Below, in pieces: positions 1-5,659 of a stretch of 6,943 nucleotides of DNA. Position numbers and translations under genes: made by a program. Each line of letters begins with the position of its first letter. The first letter of the stretch is position 1. Where the stretch lies: the NCBI GenBank assembly GCA_017420605.1, contig JAFOIS010000150.1, forward strand, positions 1 to 6,943. The letters are read 5' to 3'. Below the pieces are notes generated by a model, which made no database searches, was not told where the DNA came from, and saw nothing but the letters and a program-made list of their open reading frames with translations. The DNA comes from Lachnospiraceae bacterium (lineage in GTDB: Bacteria > Bacillota > Clostridia > Lachnospirales > Lachnospiraceae).

Positions 1-1114
1 CTGCCCGTACCACGCGAAGAACAAACACATCAGACGCCGGAAGCTGACGCAGGAGGAAGTCCGCGCGGAAGTCATCGCGCTGCAGGATATGGGGCACAAG
101 AGACTGGCCATCGAATCCGGCGAGGATCCGGTGCACAGCCCGATCGAGTATATCCTCGACTGCATCCATACGATCTACAGCGTGCATCATAAGAACGGCG
201 ACATCCGCCGCGTCAACGTCAACATTGCCGCGACGACGGTCGAAAACTACCGGAAGCTGAAAGAAGCGGGGATCGGTACGTACATCCTGTTCCAGGAGAC
301 GTACCATAAGGAAAGCTATCTGAAACTGCACCCGACCGGCCCCAAGCACGATTACGATTACCATACGGAGGCGATGGACCGCGCCATGGAGGGCGGGATC
401 GACGACGTTGGCCTCGGCGTCCTGTTCGGGCTGGAGCTCTATAAGTATGAATTCGCCGGCCTCCTGATGCATGCCGAGCATCTGGAAGCGGTGCACGGCG
501 TCGGCCCGCATACCATCAGCGTTCCGCGCGTCAAGCATGCGGACGACATCGATCCGTCCGCCTTCGACAACGGCATCGACGACGAGACTTTCACGAAGAT
601 CACGGCCTGCATCCGCCTCGCCGTTCCGTATACGGGAATGATCGTTTCCACGCGGGAGAGCGAAGAGGTCCGCAGGAAATTGCTCCGCGTGGGCATTTCC
701 CAGGTAAGCGGCGCCTCCCGCACGTCGGTCGGCGGCTACACGGAAGAGGAGCGGCCGCATGATACCGAGCAGTTCGACGTTTCCGACCAGCGCACGCTGG
801 ACGAGGTCGTCAGGTGGCTTATGGACAACGACCATATCCCGTCGTTCTGCACGGCCTGCTACCGCGCCGGCCGTACCGGCGACCGGTTCATGTCGCTGTG
901 CAAGAGCGGACAGATCCTGAACTGCTGCCATCCGAACGCGCTGATGACGCTGGCGGAGTACCTCGAGGACTACGCGTCGCCCGAAACGAAGGAGAAAGGC
1001 TATGCCATGATCGAGAGGGAGCTCCAAAGGATCCCGAAAGAAAAGGTCCGCGAGATCTGTAAGCAGAACATCGCGGACCTCCGCACCTCGAACCGCCGCG
1101 ATTTCCGCTTCTGA
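1..1114 (+). CDS. hydG: [FeFe]-hydrogenase maturase HydG, 5'-truncated (C-terminal ~370 residues)
   Basis: HydG is a radical-SAM tyrosine lyase. It cleaves tyrosine to p-cresol and makes the CO and CN- ligands of the [FeFe]-hydrogenase H-cluster. The window opens in frame 2 with Cys-Pro-Tyr-His-Ala-Lys-Asn, which matches the segment following the third cysteine of the radical-SAM cluster motif; the first two cysteines and roughly 100 N-terminal residues lie outside. The barrel carries the expected stretches, such as FQETYHKESYLKLHP, GLGVLFGLELYKYEF and SGASRTSVGGY. The C-terminal auxiliary-cluster motif CX2CX22C that separates HydG from ThiH is complete, with cysteine codons at 848, 857 and 926, and is followed by HPNALMTLAEYLEDYAS. 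The gene ends in RRDFRF, typical of the family. The reading frame is open to position 1 and a terminator follows at once, so hydG is the last gene of its transcript. Identification is very secure. Confidence 0.97.
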   Translation, partial: CPYHAKNKHIRRRKLTQEEVRAEVIALQDMGHKRLAIESGEDPVHSPIEYILDCIHTIYSVHHKNGDIRRVNVNIAATTVENYRKLKEAGIGTYILFQETYHKESYLKLHPTGPKHDYDYHTEAMDRAMEGGIDDVGLGVLFGLELYKYEFAGLLMHAEHLEAVHGVGPHTISVPRVKHADDIDPSAFDNGIDDETFTKITACIRLAVPYTGMIVSTRESEEVRRKLLRVGISQVSGASRTSVGGYTEEERPHDTEQFDVSDQRTLDEVVRWLMDNDHIPSFCTACYRAGRTGDRFMSLCKSGQILNCCHPNALMTLAEYLEDYASPETKEKGYAMIERELQRIPKEKVREICKQNIADLRTSNRRDFRF

Positions 1115-1120
1115 GAGACC

Positions 1121-1148
1121 GGGCTCCTTCTTCGGAAGGAGCCCTTTT
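1121..1148 (+). terminator. Intrinsic terminator after hydG
   Basis: A perfect 9-bp stem (1121-1129 GGGCTCCTT with 1136-1144 AAGGAGCCC) is extended by C1130-G1135 closing a UUCG tetraloop and is followed by four T. It starts 7 bp after the hydG stop codon. The exceptionally stable C(UUCG)G loop and the position make it a convincing Rho-independent terminator. It also marks the far end of the Rrf2 remnant on the other strand. Confidence 0.9.
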
Positions 1149-1149
1149 C

Positions 1150-1290
1150 GTTCATGATCATCGTTCGGACGGAAGCGCGGTCTTTCTTTTGCGGGCAGGC
1201 GGCCGGCGCCAGCGTCCCCTCCATCTGTTCCAGGATCTCGAGATACTTTTTGGAAATGCCCTGCCGTTCCGCCGTACCACAGGCGTACAT
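1150..1290 (-). pseudogene. Remnant of an Rrf2-family (CymR/IscR-like) transcriptional regulator
   Basis: Read on the minus strand from ATG 1290, the first ~47 codons contain two pieces that look like separate parts of Rrf2-family repressors. AERQGISKKYLE (1272-1237) resembles the recognition part of the winged helix-turn-helix (family pattern IAERxxISxKYLEQ). ILEQMEGTLAPAAC (1236-1195) resembles the later stretch ILxxxEGxLAPVxC that leads into the sensor region. In an intact protein of ~135-160 residues these are separated by about 45-55 residues containing the wing (GxxGGY). Here they abut directly, and the N-terminal helix is also missing. The frame then runs on through the hydG terminator on the opposite strand, so the 96-codon reading frame is not a native protein. 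Rrf2 proteins repress cysteine and Fe-S genes, and this remnant is divergent from metY-cysK, which fits a lost local regulator. The call rests on remembered family patterns, not on an alignment. Confidence 0.62.
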
Positions 1291-1301
1291 TTTCCGAATA
1301 A

Positions 1302-1375
1302 ACCTATTATACCGCTAAGCGGATAGGTAAATAATCAAAAAAAGAATAAAAACATATTGACATAGTAGGTAAATA
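1302..1375. promoter_or_regulatory. Operator-like repeats between the Rrf2 remnant and metY
   Basis: Three related elements lie in this divergent intergenic region. ACCTAT (1302-1307) and ATAGGT (1323-1328) form an inverted repeat around the palindrome CCGCT-A-AGCGG (1312-1322). The decamer TAGGTAAATA occurs at 1324-1333 and again at 1366-1375, 42 bp apart (four helical turns, so the same face). The second copy sits between the -35 and -10 of the metY promoter, a classic repressor position. The first overlaps the region of the divergent promoter. An Rrf2-type regulator is the natural candidate binder because a remnant of one is adjacent; this is inference. Confidence 0.5.
1306..1334 (-). promoter_or_regulatory. 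Candidate promoter of the Rrf2 remnant
   Basis: On the minus strand a perfect TATAAT lies at 1311-1306, with a weak -35 (TTATTT, 1334-1329) 17 bp upstream. Transcription would begin near 1299, about 10 nt before the remnant's ATG at 1290, leaving little room for a ribosome binding site. The -10 overlaps the left arm of an ACCTAT/ATAGGT inverted repeat, as expected for an autoregulated repressor gene. The element may be a relic. Confidence 0.45.
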
Positions 1376-1385
1376 GATGTATGAT
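1357..1385 (+). promoter_or_regulatory. Sigma-A promoter of the metY-cysK leader
   Basis: TTGACA (1357-1362), a 17-bp spacer and TATGAT (1380-1385) give a near-consensus housekeeping promoter. It is preceded by an A-rich UP-like tract (1337-1352). The transcript should start near 1391-1393, just before the Shine-Dalgarno site of the leader peptide. That leaves about 220 nt of leader before metY. The repeat TAGGTAAATA occupies the spacer. Confidence 0.88.
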
Positions 1386-1405
1386 GCAGACCAAGGAGAG
1401 AAAAC

Positions 1406-1531
1406 ATGAACCGTCAGGCAGAAAAAAACTGGATGAACATGTGTTGTCGAATGCCGGACTCCCGGACACAGAAGAGTCCCGGCAGCGCCTGCGCATATCC
1501 CGTTTTCATGACGGCAGGCCGATGTCGGTGA
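1406..1531 (+). CDS. Candidate cysteine-responsive leader peptide (41 aa)
   Basis: This small reading frame starts at ATG 1406, 7 nt after a strong AAGGAG (1393-1398), and ends at TGA 1529-1531, before the leader terminator. It contains Trp-Met-Asn-Met-Cys-Cys-Arg-Met at residues 9-16. In total it has four Cys and five Met in 41 codons, whereas the MetY enzyme downstream has no Cys and only its start Met. Tandem Cys codons at 1442-1447 end 11 nt before the 5' edge of the antiterminator strand (1459). A ribosome stalled there would cover roughly the 5' arm of the competing hairpin and leave the antiterminator strand free. The Cys codons of the run are TGT, while TGC predominates in the window's genes. 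No signal peptide or domain is visible, and a role as a regulatory peptide of no fixed function is most likely. Translation and Cys sensing are inferred; the frame, Shine-Dalgarno site and codon positions are seen directly. Confidence 0.72.
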   Translation: MNRQAEKNWMNMCCRMPDSRTQKSPGSACAYPVFMTAGRCR

Positions 1532-1580
1532 CAGGACCGCAGGGTTTATGTGTCCGGGAGATCGTATCTCCCGGTTTTTT
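1454..1580 (+). promoter_or_regulatory. Transcription attenuator of metY-cysK (mutually exclusive hairpins)
   Basis: Three pairings compete in the leader RNA. First, CCGGACTC (1454-1461) pairs with GAGTCCCGG (1474-1482) with one bulged C; this hairpin locks 1459-1470 in its arm and loop. Second, CTCCCGGACACA (1459-1470) is perfectly complementary over 12 bp to TGTGTCCGGGAG (1549-1560), a long-range antiterminator. Third, 1554-1562 pairs with 1566-1574 as the terminator. The second excludes both others, the same 1:2, 2:3, 3:4 logic as the trp and his attenuators. Stalling at the Cys codons should favour the antiterminator and transcription into metY. Free translation or no translation should favour termination. 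A further 6-bp pairing (GCCTGC 1487-1492 with GCAGGC 1514-1519) lies inside the long loop. Complementarity is seen directly; the regulatory direction is inferred. Confidence 0.78.
1554..1580 (+). terminator. Leader terminator upstream of metY
   Basis: CCGGGAGAT (1554-1562) and ATCTCCCGG (1566-1574) form a perfect 9-bp stem with a 3-nt loop, followed directly by six T (1575-1580). It lies downstream of a strong promoter and 32 bp before the metY start. It must therefore be bypassed for metY to be expressed, which points to conditional termination. Confidence 0.93.
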
Positions 1581-1612
1581 ATTGATGAAACGTAAACAGA
1601 AAGGAAATGATC

Positions 1613-2896
1613 ATGAGTACTTATAGATTCGAAACGCTGCAGCTTCACGTCGGACAGGAACAGGCGGATCCCGCAACGGATGCGCGCGCCGTCCCGATCT
1701 ATCAGACGACGTCCTACGTTTTCCACAACAGCAAACATGCGGCCGACCGTTTCGGCCTTGCCGATCCCGGCAACATCTACGGGCGCCTCACGAACTCCAC
1801 GCAGGAAGTGCTGGAGAAGAGGGTGGCGGCGCTCGAGGGCGGCAGCGCGGCGCTCGCGCTTGCGTCCGGCGCGGCGGCGATCGCCTACACGATCGAGGCG
1901 CTTGCGGCAGGCGGCGGCCATATCGTGGCCCAGAAGACGATCTACGGCGGCAGCTTCAACCTCCTGGCGCACACGCTCCCGCAGTACGGCGTGCAGACGA
2001 CCTTCGTGAACGCGCACGACCTCGCCGAAGTGGAAGGCGCCATTACCGAAAATACCCGGGCCATTTTCCTCGAGACGCTCGGCAACCCGAACAGTGATAT
2101 CCCGGACATCGACGCCATCGCGAAGATCGCGCACGATCACGCCCTTCCCCTCGTGATCGACAATACCTTCGGCACGCCGTACCTCATTCGTCCGATCGAA
2201 CACGGCGCCGATATCGTCGTACATTCCGCGACCAAGTTCCTCGGCGGGCACGGCACGACCCTGGGCGGCATCATCGTCGAGGGCGGAAACTTCAACTGGA
2301 GAGCGGCCGGCAAATATCCGCAGATCGCGGATCCGAACCCGAGCTACCACGGTGTATCGTTCTATGACGCCGTAGGTCCGGCGGCTTTCGTGACCTATAT
2401 CCGCGCGATCCTTCTGCGCGACACCGGCGCGGCCATTTCCCCGTTCAACGCCTTCCTCCTTCTGCAGGGCGTCGAAACTTTGTCGCTCCGCGTGGAAAGA
2501 CATGCTGAAAACACCAAAAAAGTGGTAGAATACTTAGCGAAGCATCCGCTGGTCGAGAAGGTCGATCACCCGTCGCTTCCGGATCATCCGGACCACGCGC
2601 TGTATGAGAAGTATTTCCCGAACGGCGGCGCGTCGATCTTCACCTTCCGGATCAAAGGCGGGCAGGCGGAGGCCTGGAAGTTCATCGACAGTCTGAAGAT
2701 CTTCTCGCTCCTTGCCAACGTTGCGGACGTCAAGAGCCTTGTGATCCATCCGGCGTCGACGACGCATTCGCAGCTTTCGGAAGCGGAGCTTGCGGAGCAG
2801 GGAATCTTCCCGAACACGATCCGCCTCTCCATCGGCACGGAGCACATCGACGACATCATCGCGGATCTGGAAAACGGGTTTGCGGCACTCTCGTAA
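1613..2896 (+). CDS. metY: O-acetylhomoserine sulfhydrylase (homocysteine synthase), MetY
   Basis: This PLP enzyme of the Cys/Met-metabolism fold makes homocysteine from O-acetylhomoserine and sulfide, the direct-sulfhydrylation route to methionine. The 427-residue length is typical. Seen are the N-terminal [20 protein letters not shown] and YGRLTNST segments, the [13 protein letters not shown] stretch (residues 154-166) and the PLP-lysine region [13 protein letters not shown] with Lys208. [11 protein letters not shown] and the C-terminal [12 protein letters not shown] identify the MetY branch rather than cystathionine synthase or lyase. ATG 1613 is chosen over ATG 1607 because AAGGAA (1601-1606) is 6 nt from 1613 but touches 1607. 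The protein contains no Cys and no Met after the start, and the start Met precedes Ser, so it is probably removed. Expression is expected to depend on the upstream attenuator. The gene is followed by cysK after 121 bp with no clear terminator, so co-transcription is likely. Confidence 0.95.
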   Translation: MSTYRFETLQLHVGQEQADPATDARAVPIYQTTSYVFHNSKHAADRFGLADPGNIYGRLTNSTQEVLEKRVAALEGGSAALALASGAAAIAYTIEALAAGGGHIVAQKTIYGGSFNLLAHTLPQYGVQTTFVNAHDLAEVEGAITENTRAIFLETLGNPNSDIPDIDAIAKIAHDHALPLVIDNTFGTPYLIRPIEHGADIVVHSATKFLGGHGTTLGGIIVEGGNFNWRAAGKYPQIADPNPSYHGVSFYDAVGPAAFVTYIRAILLRDTGAAISPFNAFLLLQGVETLSLRVERHAENTKKVVEYLAKHPLVEKVDHPSLPDHPDHALYEKYFPNGGASIFTFRIKGGQAEAWKFIDSLKIFSLLANVADVKSLVIHPASTTHSQLSEAELAEQGIFPNTIRLSIGTEHIDDIIADLENGFAALS

Positions 2897-3017
2897 GGGC
2901 CGGCTTCTGTCCGCCGGAAAGACAGGACAGAAAGGAAGAGCGCGTAACGAGATACAGCGCAGCACAGAATAAACGTATAGATGGCGGCACAGGAGCGCCG
3001 CAGGAAAGGAATATATC
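2897..3017 (+). other. metY-cysK intergenic region with alternative hairpins
   Basis: The 121-bp gap has no gene and no recognisable -35/-10 pair. It holds two overlapping, mutually exclusive stems: CCGGC (2900-2904) with GCCGG (2913-2917), and TTCTGTCC (2905-2912) with GGACAGAA (2925-2932). Neither is followed by a T tract, so neither looks like a terminator. A weak 5-bp stem (2984-2988 with 2997-3001) lies just before the cysK ribosome binding site AAAGGAA (3005-3011). A processing or stability role is possible but unsupported. Confidence 0.4.
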
Positions 3018-3950
3018 ATGGCAAACATTTATAAGAGCGCAGCGGAACTGATCGGCAACACGCCGCTTGTGGAAGTGACGAACATCGAAAAGGAACTCGG
3101 TCTTAAGGCCACCGTCCTCGTCAAACTCGAGTACTTCAACCCGGCAGGAAGCGTCAAGGACCGTATCGCCAAGGCGATGATCGAAGACGCGGAGGAGAAG
3201 GGGCTTCTTAAGGAAGGCTCCGTCATCATCGAACCCACCTCCGGCAATACGGGGATCGGGCTGGCCTCCATCGCGGCCGCGAAGGGCTACCGGATCATCC
3301 TCACGATGCCCGAGACGATGAGCGTCGAGCGCCGGAACATCCTGAAAGCCTACGGCGCGGAGATCGTGCTCACCGAGGGCGCAAAGGGCATGAAGGGCGC
3401 GATCGCGAAGGCGGATGAACTGGCCGCGGAGATCCCGGGGAGCTTTATTCCGGGGCAGTTCGTTAATCCGGCGAACCCGGCGATCCACAAAGCGACGACG
3501 GGCCCCGAGATCTGGAAGGATACCGACGGGAAGGTCGATATCTTCATCGCGGGCGTAGGCACCGGCGGTACGGTCACCGGTATCGGCGAATATCTCAAGG
3601 AACAGAATCCGGCCGTCAAAGTCGTCGCGCTGGAACCGGATGATTCGCCGGTACTGTCCGAAGGCCGCTCCGGATCACACAAGATCCAGGGCATCGGCGC
3701 CGGGTTCGTACCGGCGGTCCTGAATACGGCGGTCTACGACGAAGTCTTCCGCGCAAAGCACGAAGACGCGTTCGCCGCGGCGAAGCTTCTCGCGAAGAAG
3801 GAAGGGATCTCGGTCGGCATTTCCTCAGGCGCGGCGCTCTTCGGCGCGATCGAACTTGCGAAGCGTCCGGAGAATGAAGGCAAAGTGATCGTGGCGCTGC
3901 TTCCCGACAGCGGAGACCGGTATTACTCGACGCCGCTGTTCACGGAATAA
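3018..3950 (+). CDS. cysK: Cysteine synthase (O-acetylserine sulfhydrylase), CysK
   Basis: CysK makes L-cysteine and acetate from O-acetylserine and sulfide with PLP. All landmarks of the family are present: NTPLV (14-18), the PLP lysine in NPAGSVKDR (Lys47), the substrate loop PTSGNTG (73-79), the phosphate-binding GTGGT (181-185), the substrate-contact region [15 protein letters not shown] (218-232), GISSGA (267-272) with the serine that contacts the PLP ring nitrogen, and [11 protein letters not shown] (295-305). The length of 310 residues is typical of CysK, with no C-terminal regulatory domain. ATG 3018 follows AAAGGAA (3005-3011) at good spacing. The protein contains no cysteine. It is the second gene of the sulfide-assimilation pair, presumably transcribed with metY and so under the same leader, and is closed by a strong terminator. 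CysM is less likely given the [14 protein letters not shown] segment. Confidence 0.97.
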   Translation: MANIYKSAAELIGNTPLVEVTNIEKELGLKATVLVKLEYFNPAGSVKDRIAKAMIEDAEEKGLLKEGSVIIEPTSGNTGIGLASIAAAKGYRIILTMPETMSVERRNILKAYGAEIVLTEGAKGMKGAIAKADELAAEIPGSFIPGQFVNPANPAIHKATTGPEIWKDTDGKVDIFIAGVGTGGTVTGIGEYLKEQNPAVKVVALEPDDSPVLSEGRSGSHKIQGIGAGFVPAVLNTAVYDEVFRAKHEDAFAAAKLLAKKEGISVGISSGAALFGAIELAKRPENEGKVIVALLPDSGDRYYSTPLFTE

Positions 3951-3996
3951 ACAAGCGCACAGAGCCGGGAAAAGAAATAACTCTTCCCATTGAAAC

Positions 3997-4037
3997 ATAC
4001 CCCCGCAGCCGGACGCCCGGCGGCGGGGGTATTCTTT
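3997..4037. terminator. Terminator between convergent cysK and the MgtC-family gene
   Basis: A 10-bp stem (ATACCCCCGC 3997-4006 with GCGGGGGTAT 4023-4032) is stacked, across one A/G mismatch, on a 5-bp inner stem (GCCGG 4008-4012 with CCGGC 4017-4021). The plus strand continues with TTCTTT, which suits cysK. On the minus strand the tail is less U-rich, so stopping of the opposing gene is plausible but weaker. A second imperfect stem (GGGAAAAG 3967-3974 with CTCTTCCC 3981-3988) lies just before it. Confidence 0.85.
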
Positions 4038-4055
4038 GACTGCGGCTTGAGATCG

Positions 4056-4742
4056 TCAGATCGGGGCGATAAACCGTACGCCGTCGACGTGTTCCAGCTC
4101 CGAGAGCAGCGTTTCCGCGTCGACTTTTCCATCGGTATAGATCGAGAGCGTGATCTGCGCCGGACCGAAGGAATCGGCGGTGAGGCTCGTGGTCTCGATA
4201 TCGCGGATGCGGTATCCCTTTTCCTGGGCATAACGGATGAGATCCGTCAGGTTCCGGCGGGCGTCGATCTCGCAGTAGAACGTCATCATGTACGGATGGC
4301 GGTTGATATGCAGATCGATCGTCGAAAGAAACTTCAGCGTGATGTACGTGAACAGGAAGCAGGCCAGGGCGGCGGTGTAATAGCCGGCGCCCAGCGCCAT
4401 GCCGATGATGGCGGAGGACCACAGGCCTGCGGCCGTCGTAAGACCGCGCACCCGGCGGCTCCGGGTGACCAGGATCGCGCCGGCGCCGAGGAAACCGATA
4501 CCGCTGATGACCTGCGCGCCCATACGCACCGGATCGCCGGTGCCTGTGGCGCGGAAGATAAACGCGTTCGTCATCATGACCAGCGCGGAGGCGTTGCTGA
4601 CGAGGATGTAGGTCCGGAAACCCGCGGCCTGGTTTCGTTTTTCCCGCTCATAGCCGAGGATGCCGCTGCAGACGGACGTCAGCAGAAGGCGGACGATAAT
4701 GGCGAGGATGTCCTGCATTTCCAGCCATTGCGGCGTATTCAT
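4056..4742 (-). CDS. MgtC/SapB-family inner-membrane protein
   Basis: Proteins of this family are small membrane proteins linked in some bacteria to survival in low magnesium or to membrane and ATPase regulation; in most Firmicutes the role is unknown. The 228-residue protein has the family signatures in order: an N-terminal helix DILAIIVRLLLTSVCSGILG (11-30) ending in GYERE (30-34), AGFRT (40-44), QVISGIGFLGAGAI (77-90) and GLTTAAGLW (100-108). Two further hydrophobic helices end near residue 140. The C-terminal ~75 residues (about 152-226) look like the soluble ACT-like domain found in longer members. The start is supported by AGGAGGG seven bases upstream and by a promoter at 4799-4827. The gene stands alone, convergent with cysK and divergent from the methyltransferase. 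No magnesium-sensing leader is visible in its ~50-nt 5' UTR. Confidence 0.93.
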   Translation of the reverse strand: MNTPQWLEMQDILAIIVRLLLTSVCSGILGYEREKRNQAAGFRTYILVSNASALVMMTNAFIFRATGTGDPVRMGAQVISGIGFLGAGAILVTRSRRVRGLTTAAGLWSSAIIGMALGAGYYTAALACFLFTYITLKFLSTIDLHINRHPYMMTFYCEIDARRNLTDLIRYAQEKGYRIRDIETTSLTADSFGPAQITLSIYTDGKVDAETLLSELEHVDGVRFIAPI

Positions 4743-4798
4743 TTTGTTTTCCCTCCTGCAAAAGAAAAGACGGGCCCCGGGAAGGCCTCTATAAGCAG

Positions 4799-4827
4799 AT
4801 GGTAGGGAATCAGGCGGGAAAAGTCAA
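4799..4827 (-). promoter_or_regulatory. Promoter of the MgtC-family gene
   Basis: On the minus strand TTGACT (4827-4822) and TACCAT (4804-4799) are separated by exactly 17 bp. The start point would be near 4792, giving a leader of about 50 nt that ends in the AGGAGGG ribosome binding site. The -35 is near consensus and the -10 moderate. Confidence 0.7.
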
Positions 4828-4833
4828 GTAAAA

Positions 4834-4878
4834 CGGGCTTCGTCTCCGGCAAATGTCTCCGGACGGGGCCGGGCTTCG
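4834..4878. repeat. Short interspersed direct repeats in the divergent intergenic region
   Basis: Within the 215-bp gap between the MgtC-family gene and the methyltransferase gene, CGGGCTTCG occurs at 4834-4842 and 4870-4878, and GTCTCCGG at 4842-4849 and 4855-4862. They lie just upstream of the MgtC-family promoter's -35 and overlap a GC-rich hairpin (CGGGGC 4864-4869 with GCCCCG 4890-4895). They could be regulator sites or chance similarity in GC-rich DNA. No coding sequence is seen here. Confidence 0.35.
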
Positions 4879-4925
4879 GCATAAGGAGAGCCCCGCGCCA
4901 AAAAGGTGTCCGCCGCATGGAATTA

Positions 4926-4934
4926 TGCTATAAT
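4926..4934 (+). promoter_or_regulatory. Extended -10 promoter of the methyltransferase-lipoprotein genes
   Basis: TGC-TATAAT (4926-4934) is a perfect -10 with the extended TGn element, which compensates for a poor -35 (GTGTCC-like at 4906-4911). Transcription would start near 4941, immediately before the GGAGGAGG ribosome binding site (4945-4952), giving a very short leader. Confidence 0.75.
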
Positions 4935-4957
4935 TTAATAAACCGGAGGAGGTGGGT

Positions 4958-5629
4958 ATGGATAAAAAACTCTTTTCGCAGGCGATCGTCAAATTTGTTT
5001 CAGGACTTCTTCTCGTAGGCGTCCTGGTCTTTCTTCCCGCGGGGACCTTCTCATTCTGGCAGGGCTGGCTTCTTCTCGGGATCCTCTTTGTACCGATGTT
5101 TGCGGCCGGACTCATCATGATGAAGAAAAGCCCGGACCTTCTCCGGAAACGCCTGAACGTAAAAGAGGAGCAGAGCGAGCAGAAAACGGTGATCCTGCTC
5201 TCCGGCATCATGTTCCTTGCGGCCTTTATCTTTGCGGGCCTTAATTTCCGTTTCGGCTGGATCCGCCTGCCGGCCTGGGTGTCCGTTGCGGCGGCGGTCT
5301 TCTTTCTCATTGCTTACATGCTCTATGCGGAGGTCCTCCGGGAAAACGCGTACCTCTCCCGCACGATCGAGGTGCAGGAGAATCAGAAGGTCGTCGATAC
5401 CGGGCTCTACGGGGTCGTCCGGCATCCTATGTATATGACGACGCTGATCCTGTTCCTTGCCATGCCGCTCGTCCTCGGGTCTCTCATTTCCTTTGTGATC
5501 ACGCTGGCCTATATCCCGATCATCGCGAAGCGGATCCGCAACGAAGAGGAAGTGCTGGAGGACGGGCTCGAGGGCTATAAGGAGTATAAGAAGCGGGTGA
5601 GGTATAAAGTGATCCCGTTTATCTGGTAG
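4958..5629 (+). CDS. Isoprenylcysteine carboxyl methyltransferase (ICMT)-family membrane methyltransferase
   Basis: This 223-residue integral membrane protein has about five hydrophobic segments (about 10-27, 35-55, 78-96, 105-125 and 162-190). The C-terminal SAM-binding signature of the ICMT/PEMT-type family follows: GLYGVVRHPMYM (149-160, with RHPMY at 155-159) and NEEEVL (195-200) followed by GYKEYKKRVRYKVIPFIW. Eukaryotic relatives methylate prenylated cysteine; bacteria lack prenylated CaaX proteins, so the true substrate (a lipid, small molecule or lipoprotein) is unknown. ATG 4958 is preferred to the in-frame GTG 4952 because GGAGGAGG (4945-4952) has correct spacing only to 4958. The gene has its own promoter. 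The lipoprotein gene begins 30 bp after its stop with no terminator between, so the two probably form an operon. The family call is firm; the reaction is not known. Confidence 0.9.
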   Translation: MDKKLFSQAIVKFVSGLLLVGVLVFLPAGTFSFWQGWLLLGILFVPMFAAGLIMMKKSPDLLRKRLNVKEEQSEQKTVILLSGIMFLAAFIFAGLNFRFGWIRLPAWVSVAAAVFFLIAYMLYAEVLRENAYLSRTIEVQENQKVVDTGLYGVVRHPMYMTTLILFLAMPLVLGSLISFVITLAYIPIIAKRIRNEEEVLEDGLEGYKEYKKRVRYKVIPFIW

Positions 5630-5659
5630 CAGGCCGTTATTTCAAAAGAGGTTCGGAAA

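Noticed and set aside
1531..1544. T-box-like string (GGACCGCAGGG) in the metY leader
   Set aside because: It resembles part of the T-box sequence (TGGNACCGCG) but lacks the TGGN bulge. The leader is too short for stem I with a specifier loop, and the pairing scheme is explained by the leader-peptide attenuator.
1391..1612. SAM (S-box) riboswitch upstream of metY
   Set aside because: None of the conserved S-box blocks (the AGAG...GAGGGA core or the GCAACC segment) is present in the leader.
1607..1612. Upstream ATG for metY
   Set aside because: The AAGGAA ribosome binding site (1601-1606) touches this codon; 1613 has proper spacing.
1381..1626. 81-codon plus-strand reading frame beginning inside the metY promoter -10
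   Set aside because: Its start lies before the predicted transcription start, it has no ribosome binding site and it runs through the leader terminator. The 41-codon frame at 1406 has a proper Shine-Dalgarno site and fits the RNA architecture.
1307..2503. 398-codon minus-strand reading frame
   Set aside because: It is the reverse of metY, with Arg/Asp-rich low-information sequence typical of an antisense frame in GC-rich DNA. MetY on the plus strand is certain.
3940..4805. Overlapping plus-strand (3990-4805) and minus-strand (3940-4422) frames over the MgtC-family gene
   Set aside because: They run through the bidirectional terminator and are shadows of the MgtC-family gene, which carries clear family motifs, a ribosome binding site and a promoter.
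4952..4957. GTG start for the ICMT-family gene
   Set aside because: It overlaps the GGAGGAGG ribosome binding site; ATG 4958 has correct spacing.
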